Part shown: piece by piece, positions 6,170-13,516 of the stretch | How positions within the stretch are numbered: the stretch's first letter is position 1 | Layout: each line of letters begins with the position of its first letter | Translations under genes and position numbers: made by a program | DNA from: a virus | Virus record (IMG/VR): IMGVR_UViG_3300009285_001999 | Location: 1-23,370 of that record | Strand: one strand, 5' to 3' | DNA length: 23,370 bases | The notes under the pieces: generated by a model | What the model was told of the DNA's origin: nothing | Database searches by the model: none | What the model saw: the letters and a program-made list of their open reading frames with translations, nothing else

Positions 6170-7441
6170 ATGCCAGAAGCAGCGATAGCCGAAAAAGAAG
6201 AGACGGAAGATGTAGACCTCAGCTTCATCACTGAGGATGAGGACATCTTCGAGCGGGAGTTCAGCGCTGATGAGCGAGAACGGCTTGCCAAGGCGGGTAA
6301 AGCCATGTCTGGGGGCGGCTTCCCCATTCAGAGCCGCCTGGACCTCATGAACGCCATGCACGCCATCGGGCGGGCGAGTGACCCTGCTGCGGCTAAGGCC
6401 CACATCCGCAAGCGTGCAAAGGCTATGGGCATGAGCGCCGCGCTTGGTGACGCCTTCAAGGAGGATGAAGAGACGGTGCTCGCTGGCGTGACTGAGGCGG
6501 TCGAGATTGGAGAAGAGGCTGAGGGCATCGTCGATGTGACGATCATCAAGGCTGGTTGGTCCGAGAATGGCCGCTACTACAGCCCCGATGTGCTGCGCCA
6601 ATCGATCAAGCTCTTTGAGGGAACCTCTGCGTTCATTGACCATCCCAGCCGCACGGAGCAGCGTGAGCGGCCCAATCGTTCCGTATCTGACTTGGCGGGT
6701 ATCTTTGAGAATGTGCACCAAGCCCCGAATGGCGATCTCAAGGCGAAACTGCGGCTCATTGGCAAGGCCAAAGAGGAACTGCTGCCGTGGGTGCAGGAGG
6801 CCATCGCTGGCAAGGCGGACATCGGCATCAGCCTCCGCGCCGGCGGGCGCACCCGTGAGGGCATCGCTGATGGGCGAAAAGGCACCATCGTCGAAGGACT
6901 CACCGTCGTGCATTCGGCGGACATCGTGACGAAGCCGGCGGCCGGCGGGCGCTTCGAGCGACTCGTGGCTTCGGACTGGCTGGCCGATCTCCTCAAGGAC
7001 GTTTCATTCGATGACTGGCGAAACTATCACCCTGAACACAAGGAGGTTCAGATGACGGACATCAATGAGCAGGTCGCCTCTGTGGTTCAGGAGGCCATCA
7101 AGCCGCTGGCCGAGCAATTGGAGGCGAGCAAAAGACGCGAGAGCGCTCGCGCCAAATTGGAGGCGTCGCCACTGCCCAAGGTGCTCTTCAGCGATCTGCT
7201 GGAGCAGGCGGCTTTGCTTGCCGAGGATGAGCAGGACGCCTTTGTGGAATGGCAGGTGGGGATGATCAAGAAGCTCAATCTGCGCCCAATTATCACCGGC
7301 GCTGGGCAGGGATCTTCAGCCGACGAGACCACCGTGACGGAAGCCTTCGGCACCAAGGTTCTCGGCATTCGTGGTGCGTTTGTCAAGCCAGGTGAGAGCG
7401 TTTGGGAATATCGTGACCGCATCCGTGGACAGACCGCCTAG
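6170..7441 (+). CDS. Capsid maturation protease fused to scaffold protein
   Basis: A 423-residue prohead protease with a C-terminal scaffold. ATG 6170 is chosen over an in-frame ATG at 6113 because a terminator lies between them and GAGGGG precedes 6170. After an acidic N-terminus, residues ~95-265 resemble herpesvirus/HK97-type serine proteases: GWSENGRYYSPDVLRQSI, FIDHPS with the probable catalytic His (~158), DIGISLRAGG with the probable catalytic Ser (~221), then GLTVVHSADIVTKPAAGGRF. The C-terminal part (VASVVQEAIKPLAEQLEASK) is a charged, helical scaffold-like region. In related phages the protease cleaves scaffold and itself before DNA packaging. It is placed directly before decoration and capsid genes. 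Catalytic residue assignment is by motif. Confidence 0.85.
   Translation: MPEAAIAEKEETEDVDLSFITEDEDIFEREFSADERERLAKAGKAMSGGGFPIQSRLDLMNAMHAIGRASDPAAAKAHIRKRAKAMGMSAALGDAFKEDEETVLAGVTEAVEIGEEAEGIVDVTIIKAGWSENGRYYSPDVLRQSIKLFEGTSAFIDHPSRTEQRERPNRSVSDLAGIFENVHQAPNGDLKAKLRLIGKAKEELLPWVQEAIAGKADIGISLRAGGRTREGIADGRKGTIVEGLTVVHSADIVTKPAAGGRFERLVASDWLADLLKDVSFDDWRNYHPEHKEVQMTDINEQVASVVQEAIKPLAEQLEASKRRESARAKLEASPLPKVLFSDLLEQAALLAEDEQDAFVEWQVGMIKKLNLRPIITGAGQGSSADETTVTEAFGTKVLGIRGAFVKPGESVWEYRDRIRGQTA
7052..7441 (+). CDS. Internal in-frame start producing a separate scaffold protein
   Basis: Within the protease gene, a perfect AGGAGG (7041-7046) sits 5 nt before an in-frame ATG at 7052. It would give a 129-residue protein (MTDINEQVASVVQEAIKPLA onward) identical to the scaffold part of the fusion. 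This mirrors lambda C/Nu3, where the scaffold is made in excess from an internal start. The ribosome site is far stronger than expected inside a gene; production of the short form is inference. Confidence 0.7.
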   Translation: MTDINEQVASVVQEAIKPLAEQLEASKRRESARAKLEASPLPKVLFSDLLEQAALLAEDEQDAFVEWQVGMIKKLNLRPIITGAGQGSSADETTVTEAFGTKVLGIRGAFVKPGESVWEYRDRIRGQTA

Positions 7442-7478
7442 TGTGAGACACGGCCACTAGGCTTACGGAGGAACAACA

Positions 7479-8036
7479 ATGGCAGAAGTAAAGTATTTCC
7501 CACTCTCGCAGCCCGGGGTTCACGCCATCGTGGACATGAAGGCGACGACCAACACGGCCCATGTCGGCGACTTCCTCTTCTTCTCAGGCGGCACAGCGAT
7601 CGCCGTCTCAGGAGCGAACACTGCACTGGGCTATATCGCCCATTCAGGCATCGGCATCGCGCTGGATCAATCGCCGAAATGGACCAATCAGGGAAGCGCT
7701 TACCATCTCACGGCGATGCCAGTGGGTGGGCCTAGCAACATCTACCGCGTGACGGGCCATTCGGCCTACACAGCAGGGACGTGGCTTCAACCTACTGACG
7801 GGGGCTCTGGTCAGGTGGGTCAGACAGGGCGCACAGGGAAGGCGGCGATCTGGTCCGCAGCGAATGCGCCGAACTTCATCACCGGCATGGGCAACGCAAC
7901 CGCAGCTGTCTCGGCCTACCCGAACTCTGCTGTGGCGCGCGTGCTGCGGCGAGCCACGACAGGCGGCGCGGATGGCGTGAGCGCGCAACTCGATATCCAA
8001 ATCGTCCCGAACCTCTTCGGGCTCTGGCAAACATAG
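7479..8036 (+). CDS. Putative head decoration protein
   Basis: A 185-residue Gly/Ala/Ser/Thr-rich protein between protease-scaffold and capsid, the usual place of a capsid-stabilising decoration protein. GGAGG at 7467-7471 precedes ATG 7479 by 7 nt. It begins MAEVKYFPLSQPGVHAIVDM, has GDFLFFSGGTAIAV and NALGYI-type short beta segments, and ends in VSAQLDIQIVPNLFGLWQT. No membrane segment or enzyme motif is present. Assignment is by position and beta-rich composition. Confidence 0.6.
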   Translation: MAEVKYFPLSQPGVHAIVDMKATTNTAHVGDFLFFSGGTAIAVSGANTALGYIAHSGIGIALDQSPKWTNQGSAYHLTAMPVGGPSNIYRVTGHSAYTAGTWLQPTDGGSGQVGQTGRTGKAAIWSAANAPNFITGMGNATAAVSAYPNSAVARVLRRATTGGADGVSAQLDIQIVPNLFGLWQT

Positions 8037-8045
8037 GAGGGCCAC

Positions 8046-9116
8046 ATGGCTACGGCTCCAGCATATAACGGCGGGTTTGGACTCCAGCTCCTAGAGGGTC
8101 GTGGCCGCGCTCGCCTCTCGGACTGGTATGAGCAGTCAATGGCACAGCAGGTCGGGCATTTCCAAGAGGATGCCCTGACGACTTCGCAGATGTCGGTGCT
8201 GCTCCAGGACGGTCTGCGATCCATCGTGTTCAGCTCATTCTCAGCTGAGCCATCGACCTGGGAACAGGTCGCTGCCCGTGAGACCTCAAACAAGGAACTT
8301 GAGACATGGGTCGAGTTGGGGCGGCTCGGCACACTGAGGACAGTGGGCGAGGGGGAGGCATACCCTCGTGTGCGCCCTGAACTCCTACCAGAGCGCCGTA
8401 TCCGCAACTACAAGTATGGCGATATTCTGGCCATCACCGAGGAGATGCTGAAGTTCGACCGCACCGGCCTTATCCGGCAACTGGCGGAAGACCAGGGAGC
8501 GCGAGCGGCTCAGACAATCGAGGAGGCCGTCTATACGCCACTCTTCGCCACTGCGAACTACGTGAAGACCTCAGCCGACAACGATGTTGGCAACAACACC
8601 AACGCCACAACGCTGAGTGCTGCTGGCCTCGAGCTGGCTTTCTCGACCATTGCAACAATGAAGGACCCGCGCTCAGGGCGTTATCTCAACATCCGTCCTG
8701 ATACGCTCATCGTCGGCCCACGCAGCGAATATGCGGCACGGCAGTTGCTCTTCAGCACACAGCTTCAGCGAACTGGGCCTGCGGTCTTCGAGACCGCGAA
8801 CGTCGCCGCCAATGTCTACGGCACCGGCACGGATAACGTCTTCCGCGGCATGGTGCGAAACCTCATCGTCACGCCTCAGGTGGCCCGGGGTGGCAACGCC
8901 TACAACTGGGTGCTTGGCACTGCTCGGCGCGGCTTCGTCATGCAGGAGGTCGAGCCGCTGCAAATCCTCCAGGCAACGGGAGCGGACGCGAACAACGAGG
9001 AGTATCTGGCCTCCGATGTGTTTCGCTACCGTGTGCGTGTGTGGTTCGGCGTCGGCTTCACGGACGACCGATACTGGTATCTCAGTTCGAGCTCGACGGC
9101 GCCAACCGTAGCATAG
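8046..9116 (+). CDS. Major capsid protein (HK97-fold type)
   Basis: A 356-residue protein of typical capsid length after the protease and decoration genes. It starts at ATG 8046 behind AGGAGGGCCAC. Features include DWYEQSMAQQVGHFQEDAL near the N-terminus, ERRIRNYKYGDILAITEEML with LIRQLAEDQGARAAQTIEEAV (spine helix-like region), RPDTLIVGPRSEYAARQLL, and ASDVFRYRVRVWFGVGFTDD near the C-terminus. The late 'yrvR.wfG...D.R' pattern is typical of Mu-like/HK97-like capsid proteins. Capsid subunits self-assemble on the scaffold and are matured by the upstream protease. Identification rests on order, length and these patterns. Confidence 0.85.
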   Translation: MATAPAYNGGFGLQLLEGRGRARLSDWYEQSMAQQVGHFQEDALTTSQMSVLLQDGLRSIVFSSFSAEPSTWEQVAARETSNKELETWVELGRLGTLRTVGEGEAYPRVRPELLPERRIRNYKYGDILAITEEMLKFDRTGLIRQLAEDQGARAAQTIEEAVYTPLFATANYVKTSADNDVGNNTNATTLSAAGLELAFSTIATMKDPRSGRYLNIRPDTLIVGPRSEYAARQLLFSTQLQRTGPAVFETANVAANVYGTGTDNVFRGMVRNLIVTPQVARGGNAYNWVLGTARRGFVMQEVEPLQILQATGADANNEEYLASDVFRYRVRVWFGVGFTDDRYWYLSSSSTAPTVA

Positions 9117-9125
9117 GGCGGCCAC

Positions 9126-9446
9126 ATGGCCGAACGGGGCTTCCTCTTACTGAGCGCAACGGCCAGCGGCACAGGATTCGATGCCGCTGGCCAGCCCCTC
9201 ATTGTCTCGGGATACGCCTACCGGAATGGCATGGTCTACTGGAGCGGCGTCGGCACTGGATCAGGAACGCTGTGGGGAAGCCCACATCCTAGTATGGGAT
9301 GGTTCCCGATTAGCGCCTTCGCCTGGAATAACACCGTGTTTCGGAACAGCGCCATGCTCAGCGGCAACTACGGGCACCTCATGGCAACGCTGACCTTCAC
9401 CGCCAATGCGACGGGGCAACTCTTCGCGCAGTGGAGTAACCGGTGA
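9126..9446 (+). CDS. Small virion-type protein, first of two tandem paralogs
   Basis: A 106-residue protein starting at ATG 9126 behind AGGGCGGCCAC. It shares RGFLLLSA, VSGY, a SPHPxMGWxPxxAxAx block, SxNYGxLxAT and a FAQW C-terminus with the next gene, so the pair arose by duplication. It is small, aromatic and Gly/Ser-rich, like a head fibre, decoration or adhesin unit. No enzymatic motif is present. Function unknown; strong expression is suggested by a ribosome site shared with the capsid gene. Confidence 0.75.
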   Translation: MAERGFLLLSATASGTGFDAAGQPLIVSGYAYRNGMVYWSGVGTGSGTLWGSPHPSMGWFPISAFAWNNTVFRNSAMLSGNYGHLMATLTFTANATGQLFAQWSNR

Positions 9447-9784
9447 GCGATCGTGGATTCCTATTGCTCTCAGCCAGCGCCCTCGGAACAGCGCTGGGGG
9501 GTCAGGTTGTCTCTGGCTACGATAACAGCGTCGGGATGGTCCATTGGATTCATACGGCGATCACCTCAAGCGCAAACTCTGCCAGTCTCGGCGGCACGCT
9601 CCACGCCAGTCCGCATCCTGGGATGGGCTGGTATCCCGTCACTGCCTGGGCGTTCACAGGGGCTGCCAACAGCGGCTCTGCGATTATCTCCGCCAACTAT
9701 GGGTATCTGCAAGCAACCGTTGATTGGCTCAGCGGTATTGGCACTGGCAGGGTAAGCATGTTCGCGCAGTGGGCTGATCACTAG
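9443..9784 (+). CDS. Small virion-type protein, second tandem paralog
   Basis: A 113-residue paralog of the preceding gene, starting at GTG 9443 in a GTGA overlap with its stop. Shared blocks are RGFLLLSA, ASPHPGMGWYPVTAWAF, SANYGYLQAT and FAQWADH. It differs by a shorter N-terminal loop and a ~9-residue insertion before the SPHP block. The conserved core with divergent loops suggests two structural variants of one virion component. Function unknown. Confidence 0.75.
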   Translation: MSDRGFLLLSASALGTALGGQVVSGYDNSVGMVHWIHTAITSSANSASLGGTLHASPHPGMGWYPVTAWAFTGAANSGSAIISANYGYLQATVDWLSGIGTGRVSMFAQWADH

Positions 9785-9793
9785 GAGGACAGG

Positions 9794-10336
9794 ATGAGCG
9801 AGTATTTTCAGTTACAACCACGCGATCCGAAACTCGAAGACCTGAACCGCGAGCACGCTCTGCCTGAAGCGCAGAGCGTGCATGGTTACTTCGGCGCTCG
9901 GCTTTGGGATCGCAATCCCGTAGATGGCGTTATCCCACCAGACGCGCGGCTGAAGGTTGAACAGTGGTTCCCTAACATCGTCACTACCACAGGCAAGAAC
10001 ATGTTGGCGGGCTACTTCACCGGTGGCGTGGCCGGCGGCTTCGCCATAAACCTTGGCATCGGCACAGGCTCGACAACGCCGGTAGTTGGCGATACGACGC
10101 TTACGACAGAGCAAGGGACGCGTGTCTCGGCTGGGCGTGCAATCACCGCGAATACGGCCTACTACAGCGGGCTCTTCACGGCCACGAATCCCGCCACACA
10201 GCAGGTCATCATCGAATACGCCAACTTCTCACTGAACGCGGCAGGCTATATCTTCGCTCATAGCACTGGAGCAGGCGGGATCACCAAAGAAACCACAGAT
10301 ACCTTGGAGGTCCAATACCGCTTTGCGTTTCCCTGA
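9794..10336 (+). CDS. Putative structural protein
   Basis: A 180-residue protein behind a good AGGAGG site, ATG 9794. It has an N-terminal helical part (PRDPKLEDLNREHALPEAQS) and a beta-rich part with LGIGTGSTTPVVGDTTLTTE, a pattern often seen in phage tail or baseplate-like structural proteins ('GtG...gDt.L..E'). It ends in LEVQYRFAFP. It is the last gene before an intergenic hairpin, so may close the capsid operon. Role assigned only as structural. Confidence 0.6.
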   Translation: MSEYFQLQPRDPKLEDLNREHALPEAQSVHGYFGARLWDRNPVDGVIPPDARLKVEQWFPNIVTTTGKNMLAGYFTGGVAGGFAINLGIGTGSTTPVVGDTTLTTEQGTRVSAGRAITANTAYYSGLFTATNPATQQVIIEYANFSLNAAGYIFAHSTGAGGITKETTDTLEVQYRFAFP

Positions 10337-10375
10337 TTGATAACATACGCGGCGTAGCTGAGCGGGCGGTGAATC

Positions 10376-10417
10376 GCGGGCTGCTTGGGGTTATGCTCCT
10401 TTCCCTGGGCAGCCCGC
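10376..10417 (+). terminator. Strong intergenic stem-loop, possible terminator
   Basis: GCGGGCTGC (10376-10384) is perfectly complementary to GCAGCCCGC (10409-10417) around a 24-nt loop. Only TTGCTG follows, so it lacks a proper T-run. It may be a weak or factor-dependent terminator or a processing/stability structure. The whole 10337-10478 gap otherwise holds only the ribosome site and mini-ORF described next. Confidence 0.5.
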
Positions 10418-10440
10418 TTGCTGTAGGAGGATGCCGTGAG

Positions 10441-10497
10441 ATGGCCGTATTGACCCAATCTCAGTTCGAGGTGAAACCATGCCACAGTACAACCTGA
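10441..10497 (+). CDS. Possible leader mini-ORF with strong ribosome site
   Basis: A perfect AGGAGG at 10425-10430 is followed by ATGCCGTGA (10431-10439), an immediate stop, and by ATG 10441, which opens an 18-codon frame (MAVLTQSQFEVKPCHSTT) ending at 10497. The mini-ORF overlaps the start of the next gene (10479) in another frame. It may couple translation of that gene or be fortuitous. Confidence 0.3.
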   Translation: MAVLTQSQFEVKPCHSTT

Positions 10498-10949
10498 CAG
10501 GCCCTGAGCGCGAGATAGTCGTCTCCTGGCTGTTCGAGCAGGTGGGCTATCTCGACGTGGCTATCAACGATGTTGGGGTATCGGCTCGGCAGGCCCTCAC
10601 AGCGACTCCTAGCCTGGACGTGACGGTGTGGATTCGCACTCAAGTCAAGGGTGTTGGGGTTGACCAGCGCGATTGGGACGCCACAGGCATGGTCTGGTGG
10701 ATATGGAAGCACAATGGCGTGAACGTGACGCCACCTCAGCGACCGCCTGAGTCAGCACTGTGGGTGGGCATCCTCCAGGAGTGGGCAGCCTCGATAGATC
10801 GTGCGTTCCTGCGTGTGGATTCTGTGGCTCGCAATGCTAACACCGTGCCCATCACGGCTGAGGACGGCACAGTTACGACCATGCCATCAGGGACACAGTT
10901 GATTCACCAGCGCGGACTATTCGATAAGGTGATTGGAGTGCTGAGCTAG
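10479..10949 (+). CDS. Hypothetical protein before the repeat protein
   Basis: A 156-residue protein starting at ATG 10479, with GAGGTG at 10468-10473 as ribosome site. It has no recognised domain: N-terminus LTGPEREIVVSWLFEQVGYL, a Trp-rich middle (GMVWWIWKHNGVNV, ALWVGILQEWAASI) and a charged C-terminus. Its stop TAG shares its last G with the GTG start of the repeat protein, so the two are probably translated together. It could be a small virion part or assembly helper for the repeat protein; this is inference from linkage only. Confidence 0.65.
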   Translation: MPQYNLTGPEREIVVSWLFEQVGYLDVAINDVGVSARQALTATPSLDVTVWIRTQVKGVGVDQRDWDATGMVWWIWKHNGVNVTPPQRPPESALWVGILQEWAASIDRAFLRVDSVARNANTVPITAEDGTVTTMPSGTQLIHQRGLFDKVIGVLS

Positions 10950-13288
10950 TGGCGCAGCTTGTAGCCCCTAACGCAGACGGAACGGTACAATGGGGGGCTT
11001 CGCCATCTGACCCTGGCGCTGGGCTTCGATATTCCATGCTGGATGAAGGCTTTCCTTCGGACGATTCGGGAAGCTTGTGTACTGAGGTTACTGACCTCGA
11101 ATATATGTGGTTTGAGTGCGGGAATCCCACAGACCCAGGAGTGGATACAGGACACATAATCCGTATCCGTAATCGTAAAAACGATGCAGCCGGTCAGCAA
11201 CAAGACCATATCTTTAGGATATACAAAGGGAATAATGTCACTCAGATTGCCACAACGACGTTGTCCAATGTAGACGAGGTCTGGACAACCAGAGAGTATA
11301 CACTCTCGACTGGTGAGGCTGCGAACGTTGATTATAACGACATCGAACTGTACGTTCATCTCGACGAGGTCGGCGGTGGTGCTGGCCGTGTGGCGCATGT
11401 CTCAACCTTAGAGTTCGAGTGCCCCGCTGCTGGCGGTGCCTATGTCACCGTGACGCTCTCGGAGTCCATGACGGTGAGCGAGGCCGCTGGCCGAACGCCT
11501 ACGCGTGTGCTCACCGAGTCCGAGACGGTGAATGCGGCTCTTGTTCGCATTGTCGCCAAGATTGTTGCGGAATCCGAGACGCCAAGCGAAGCCGTTATCC
11601 GTGCCATCGCCCATGTCATCCTCGAAAGCCTCACGCCATCTGAGGTGCTGATTGCCTTCAAGTGGCTCCAGGCGCAGATCGCTGAGTCTGTCACCATCTC
11701 AGAGGCCGTCGCTAAGATCGTGACCAAGGTATCGACGGAGAGCCTTACCATCAACGAGGCGATGACGAAGTTCGTCCAGAAGGTGGCGCCTGAATCTGTC
11801 TCGCTCAATGAAGCGGTAGTTCGCAGCTATGCCAAAGTGCTGTCCGACAGCATCACCGTCACTGATACGCTCAGCACGGCCTTTATCAAGTTCGTCTTCC
11901 TGGACGAATCCATAGCCACCTCAGAGACCGTTATCCGCGTTGTGACAAAGGTGCTGGCCGAATCTGAGACGGTGAGCGAAGCAGTCATCCGCAGTTTCAG
12001 CAAGGTGCTATCAGAGTCCGTCTCACTCAGCGAAGCCGTGGTTCGTGCTGTCGCTCATATCATCGCCGAGAGCATCACGGTCCAAGAGGCAGTCATCACG
12101 GCGCTGACGAAGACCGTCATCCTTGCTGAATCTGTCTCGCTCTCAGAGGCCGTCATACGGGTTGTGACCAAAGTGCTCACGGAGTCTGAAACGGTGTCAG
12201 ATGCCACCATCCGCGCTGTCTCCAAGGTCATTGCCGAGAGCCTAACACTTGACGATAAGTTGACGTTGACCTACAGCAAGGACGTGGTTGAGACGATCTC
12301 GGTGCAAGAGGCGCGTAACTGGGTTATCACGAAGCTCATTGCAGAGGGCGTGACGCCTACCGATGCAACCATCCGCAGCGTGACGAAGGTGCTATCAGAG
12401 TCCATCACCGTAAGCGACGACTTCACGGCGACACTCATAGGGGCCTTGGTTGCGATCCTATCAGAGCAGATCACAATCTCAGAGGCTGTGGTGAGGAGCT
12501 ATCAAAAGCTGGTATCCGAATCCACTACGCCTTCAGAAGCCGTCGTCCGCGTCGTGAGCAAGCTCCTGAGCGAGAGCGAGACGGTTGACGATCGGCTAAC
12601 GCTCACCGTCACGAAGGCGGCGCTTGAGACGATCTCGATACAGGATACCGTCGCTTGGACAATTCAGAAGGTTATCGGCGAGAACGTTAGCCCTAATGAT
12701 GCTGTGGTCCGCGCTGTTACCAAGGTGTTGGTTGAATCCATCACGGTCAATGATGATCTGATTGCCACGCTGATCGGCGCTCTTCTTGCCATCCTCTCCG
12801 AGCAGGTCACGGTCAACGAGGCTGTTGTGCATAACGTGACAAAGCTCCTCAGCGAGCCGCTCACGCCGTCTGAGGTTGTGGTGCGCCTCACAAGCAAGCT
12901 GCTTACGGACTCAATCACCGTCAACGAGGTCGTGCTGTGGGAAGTCGGGAAGGTTGTGAGCGAGACGGTGAGCGTTCAGGACGTTGTGCTCAGGGCCTTC
13001 ACCAAGGTTGTCAACGAAGCTGTCACTGTCTCCGAGGCGTTGACCCGCTACTACACAAAGATTCTAACGGAGAGCATCAGCGTCATCGCCCTACTTGGTA
13101 CGCCGTTGATCACGATGCAGGAGATACTGACGATTGTGGACTCCATCGCCGTCCGGCTTCTTGGCCGGCCAGGGCGACTCATGCAGACCGTGAGCACACG
13201 GACATTACAGGGACGCGGCTTCGCGTCGACCGAACGGCTCAAGGATGAGGGAGAATTAGAGCCAACGCCGAGGCTAACTGGCGCTTGA
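10949..13288 (+). CDS. Large repeat protein, putative fibre or adhesin
   Basis: A 779-residue protein beginning at GTG 10949 (overlapping the previous stop). Residues 1-~168 form a non-repetitive, probably beta-rich head (FECGNPTDPGVDTGHIIRIR; HVSTLEFECPA). Then 29 imperfect repeats of about 18 residues follow, consensus [LIV]xES[IV]T[VP]SEAVVRxVTKV, covering 536 residues (11456-13063). The C-terminus (~75 residues) is non-repetitive and basic (VRLLGRPGRL; RTLQGRGFAST). No enzymatic motif, signal peptide or membrane helix is seen. Its place between head and neck genes, size and repeats suggest an elongated virion fibre, spike or adhesin, but no receptor-binding domain is identified. Ser/Thr-Glu-rich repeats could be glycosylation targets of the downstream cassette (inference). 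Confidence 0.75.
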   Translation: MAQLVAPNADGTVQWGASPSDPGAGLRYSMLDEGFPSDDSGSLCTEVTDLEYMWFECGNPTDPGVDTGHIIRIRNRKNDAAGQQQDHIFRIYKGNNVTQIATTTLSNVDEVWTTREYTLSTGEAANVDYNDIELYVHLDEVGGGAGRVAHVSTLEFECPAAGGAYVTVTLSESMTVSEAAGRTPTRVLTESETVNAALVRIVAKIVAESETPSEAVIRAIAHVILESLTPSEVLIAFKWLQAQIAESVTISEAVAKIVTKVSTESLTINEAMTKFVQKVAPESVSLNEAVVRSYAKVLSDSITVTDTLSTAFIKFVFLDESIATSETVIRVVTKVLAESETVSEAVIRSFSKVLSESVSLSEAVVRAVAHIIAESITVQEAVITALTKTVILAESVSLSEAVIRVVTKVLTESETVSDATIRAVSKVIAESLTLDDKLTLTYSKDVVETISVQEARNWVITKLIAEGVTPTDATIRSVTKVLSESITVSDDFTATLIGALVAILSEQITISEAVVRSYQKLVSESTTPSEAVVRVVSKLLSESETVDDRLTLTVTKAALETISIQDTVAWTIQKVIGENVSPNDAVVRAVTKVLVESITVNDDLIATLIGALLAILSEQVTVNEAVVHNVTKLLSEPLTPSEVVVRLTSKLLTDSITVNEVVLWEVGKVVSETVSVQDVVLRAFTKVVNEAVTVSEALTRYYTKILTESISVIALLGTPLITMQEILTIVDSIAVRLLGRPGRLMQTVSTRTLQGRGFASTERLKDEGELEPTPRLTGA
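11456..13063 (+). repeat. 29 tandem 18-residue (about 54-bp) coding repeats
   Basis: The protein is built of 29 consecutive units averaging 18 residues. Most are exactly 18; a few are 19-20, and two are 22 because of a LIGAL insertion. The conserved core is ESxTxSEAVxR followed by TKV. The DNA is diverged at wobble positions, so the repeats are old or selected at protein level rather than freshly copied. Confidence 0.85.
12230..12901 (+). repeat. Two tandem 112-residue (336-bp) super-repeats
   Basis: Six consecutive units (12230-12565) correspond one-to-one with the next six (12566-12901): DDKLTLTYSK/DDRLTLTVTK, ETISVQEA/ETISIQDT, EGVTPTDA/ENVSPNDA, then the 22-residue unit ending TLIGALVAI/TLIGALLAI, then LSEQITISEAVV/LSEQVTVNEAVV and a TPSE unit. 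Each copy is 5x18 + 22 residues, showing a block duplication on top of the basic repeat. Confidence 0.8.
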
Positions 13289-13321
13289 CAGCAGTCTCGC
13301 TCCTGTCTCACTATAGGAGCG
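13285..13321 (+). promoter_or_regulatory. Short gap with TTGACA and a hairpin over the ribosome site
   Basis: TTGACA (13285-13290) overlaps the stop of the repeat gene. CGCTCC (13298-13303) pairs with GGAGCG (13316-13321) around a 12-nt loop, so the GGAG before ATG 13322 would be hidden in a stem. Possible promoter box (TATAGG at 13312-13317) is too far away (21 nt) for a standard promoter. Weak evidence. Confidence 0.3.
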
Positions 13322-13516
13322 ATGGCACTACTCCTGCGAGACGCCGAAGAGACAGACAAGCGCCAACGCCACGGCGCATACTTCGATGGCAGTATTACCC
13401 TCTGTCGCCTCTACGTCGGCGATGTTGACGCTGCCTACCAGCATGGCTTGCTCGAAACCGCAAGACAGCCTATGAATTGCCAACGCTGCCTGGACGTGCT
13501 GCATGGCGCTCTCTAA
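13322..13516 (+). CDS. Small protein with CQRC pair
   Basis: A 64-residue protein overlapping the next gene by 14 nt. It has a helical, charged start (LLLRDAEETDKRQRHGAYFD) and a C-terminal CQRCLDVL. The single Cys pair puts it with the other Cys-pair mini-genes. The ribosome site GGAG is very close to ATG 13322 and inside a hairpin stem, so expression is uncertain. Function unknown. Confidence 0.5.
   Translation: MALLLRDAEETDKRQRHGAYFDGSITLCRLYVGDVDAAYQHGLLETARQPMNCQRCLDVLHGAL

Noticed and set aside
5963-6913. Long minus-strand open frame (316 codons) opposite the promoter region and protease gene
   Set aside because: It runs through the terminator and is antisense to a clear protease; its protein has no domain and it is explained by GC-biased codons leaving the antisense frame open.
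10345-10417. tRNA-like look of TAGCTGAG...GCGGGCTGC in the intergenic region
   Set aside because: No T-arm (GGTTCGA) or CCA-type acceptor stem could be folded; only the 9-bp hairpin is supported.
11456-13063. Possible CRISPR-like regular repeats
   Set aside because: The ~54-bp period keeps one protein frame, repeats diverge at wobble positions, and there are no unique spacers; it is a coding repeat.
13301-13319. CTCACTATAGG resembles the core of a T7 promoter
   Set aside because: The upstream recognition part (-17 to -12) does not match and no phage RNA polymerase is in view; a chance match is likely.
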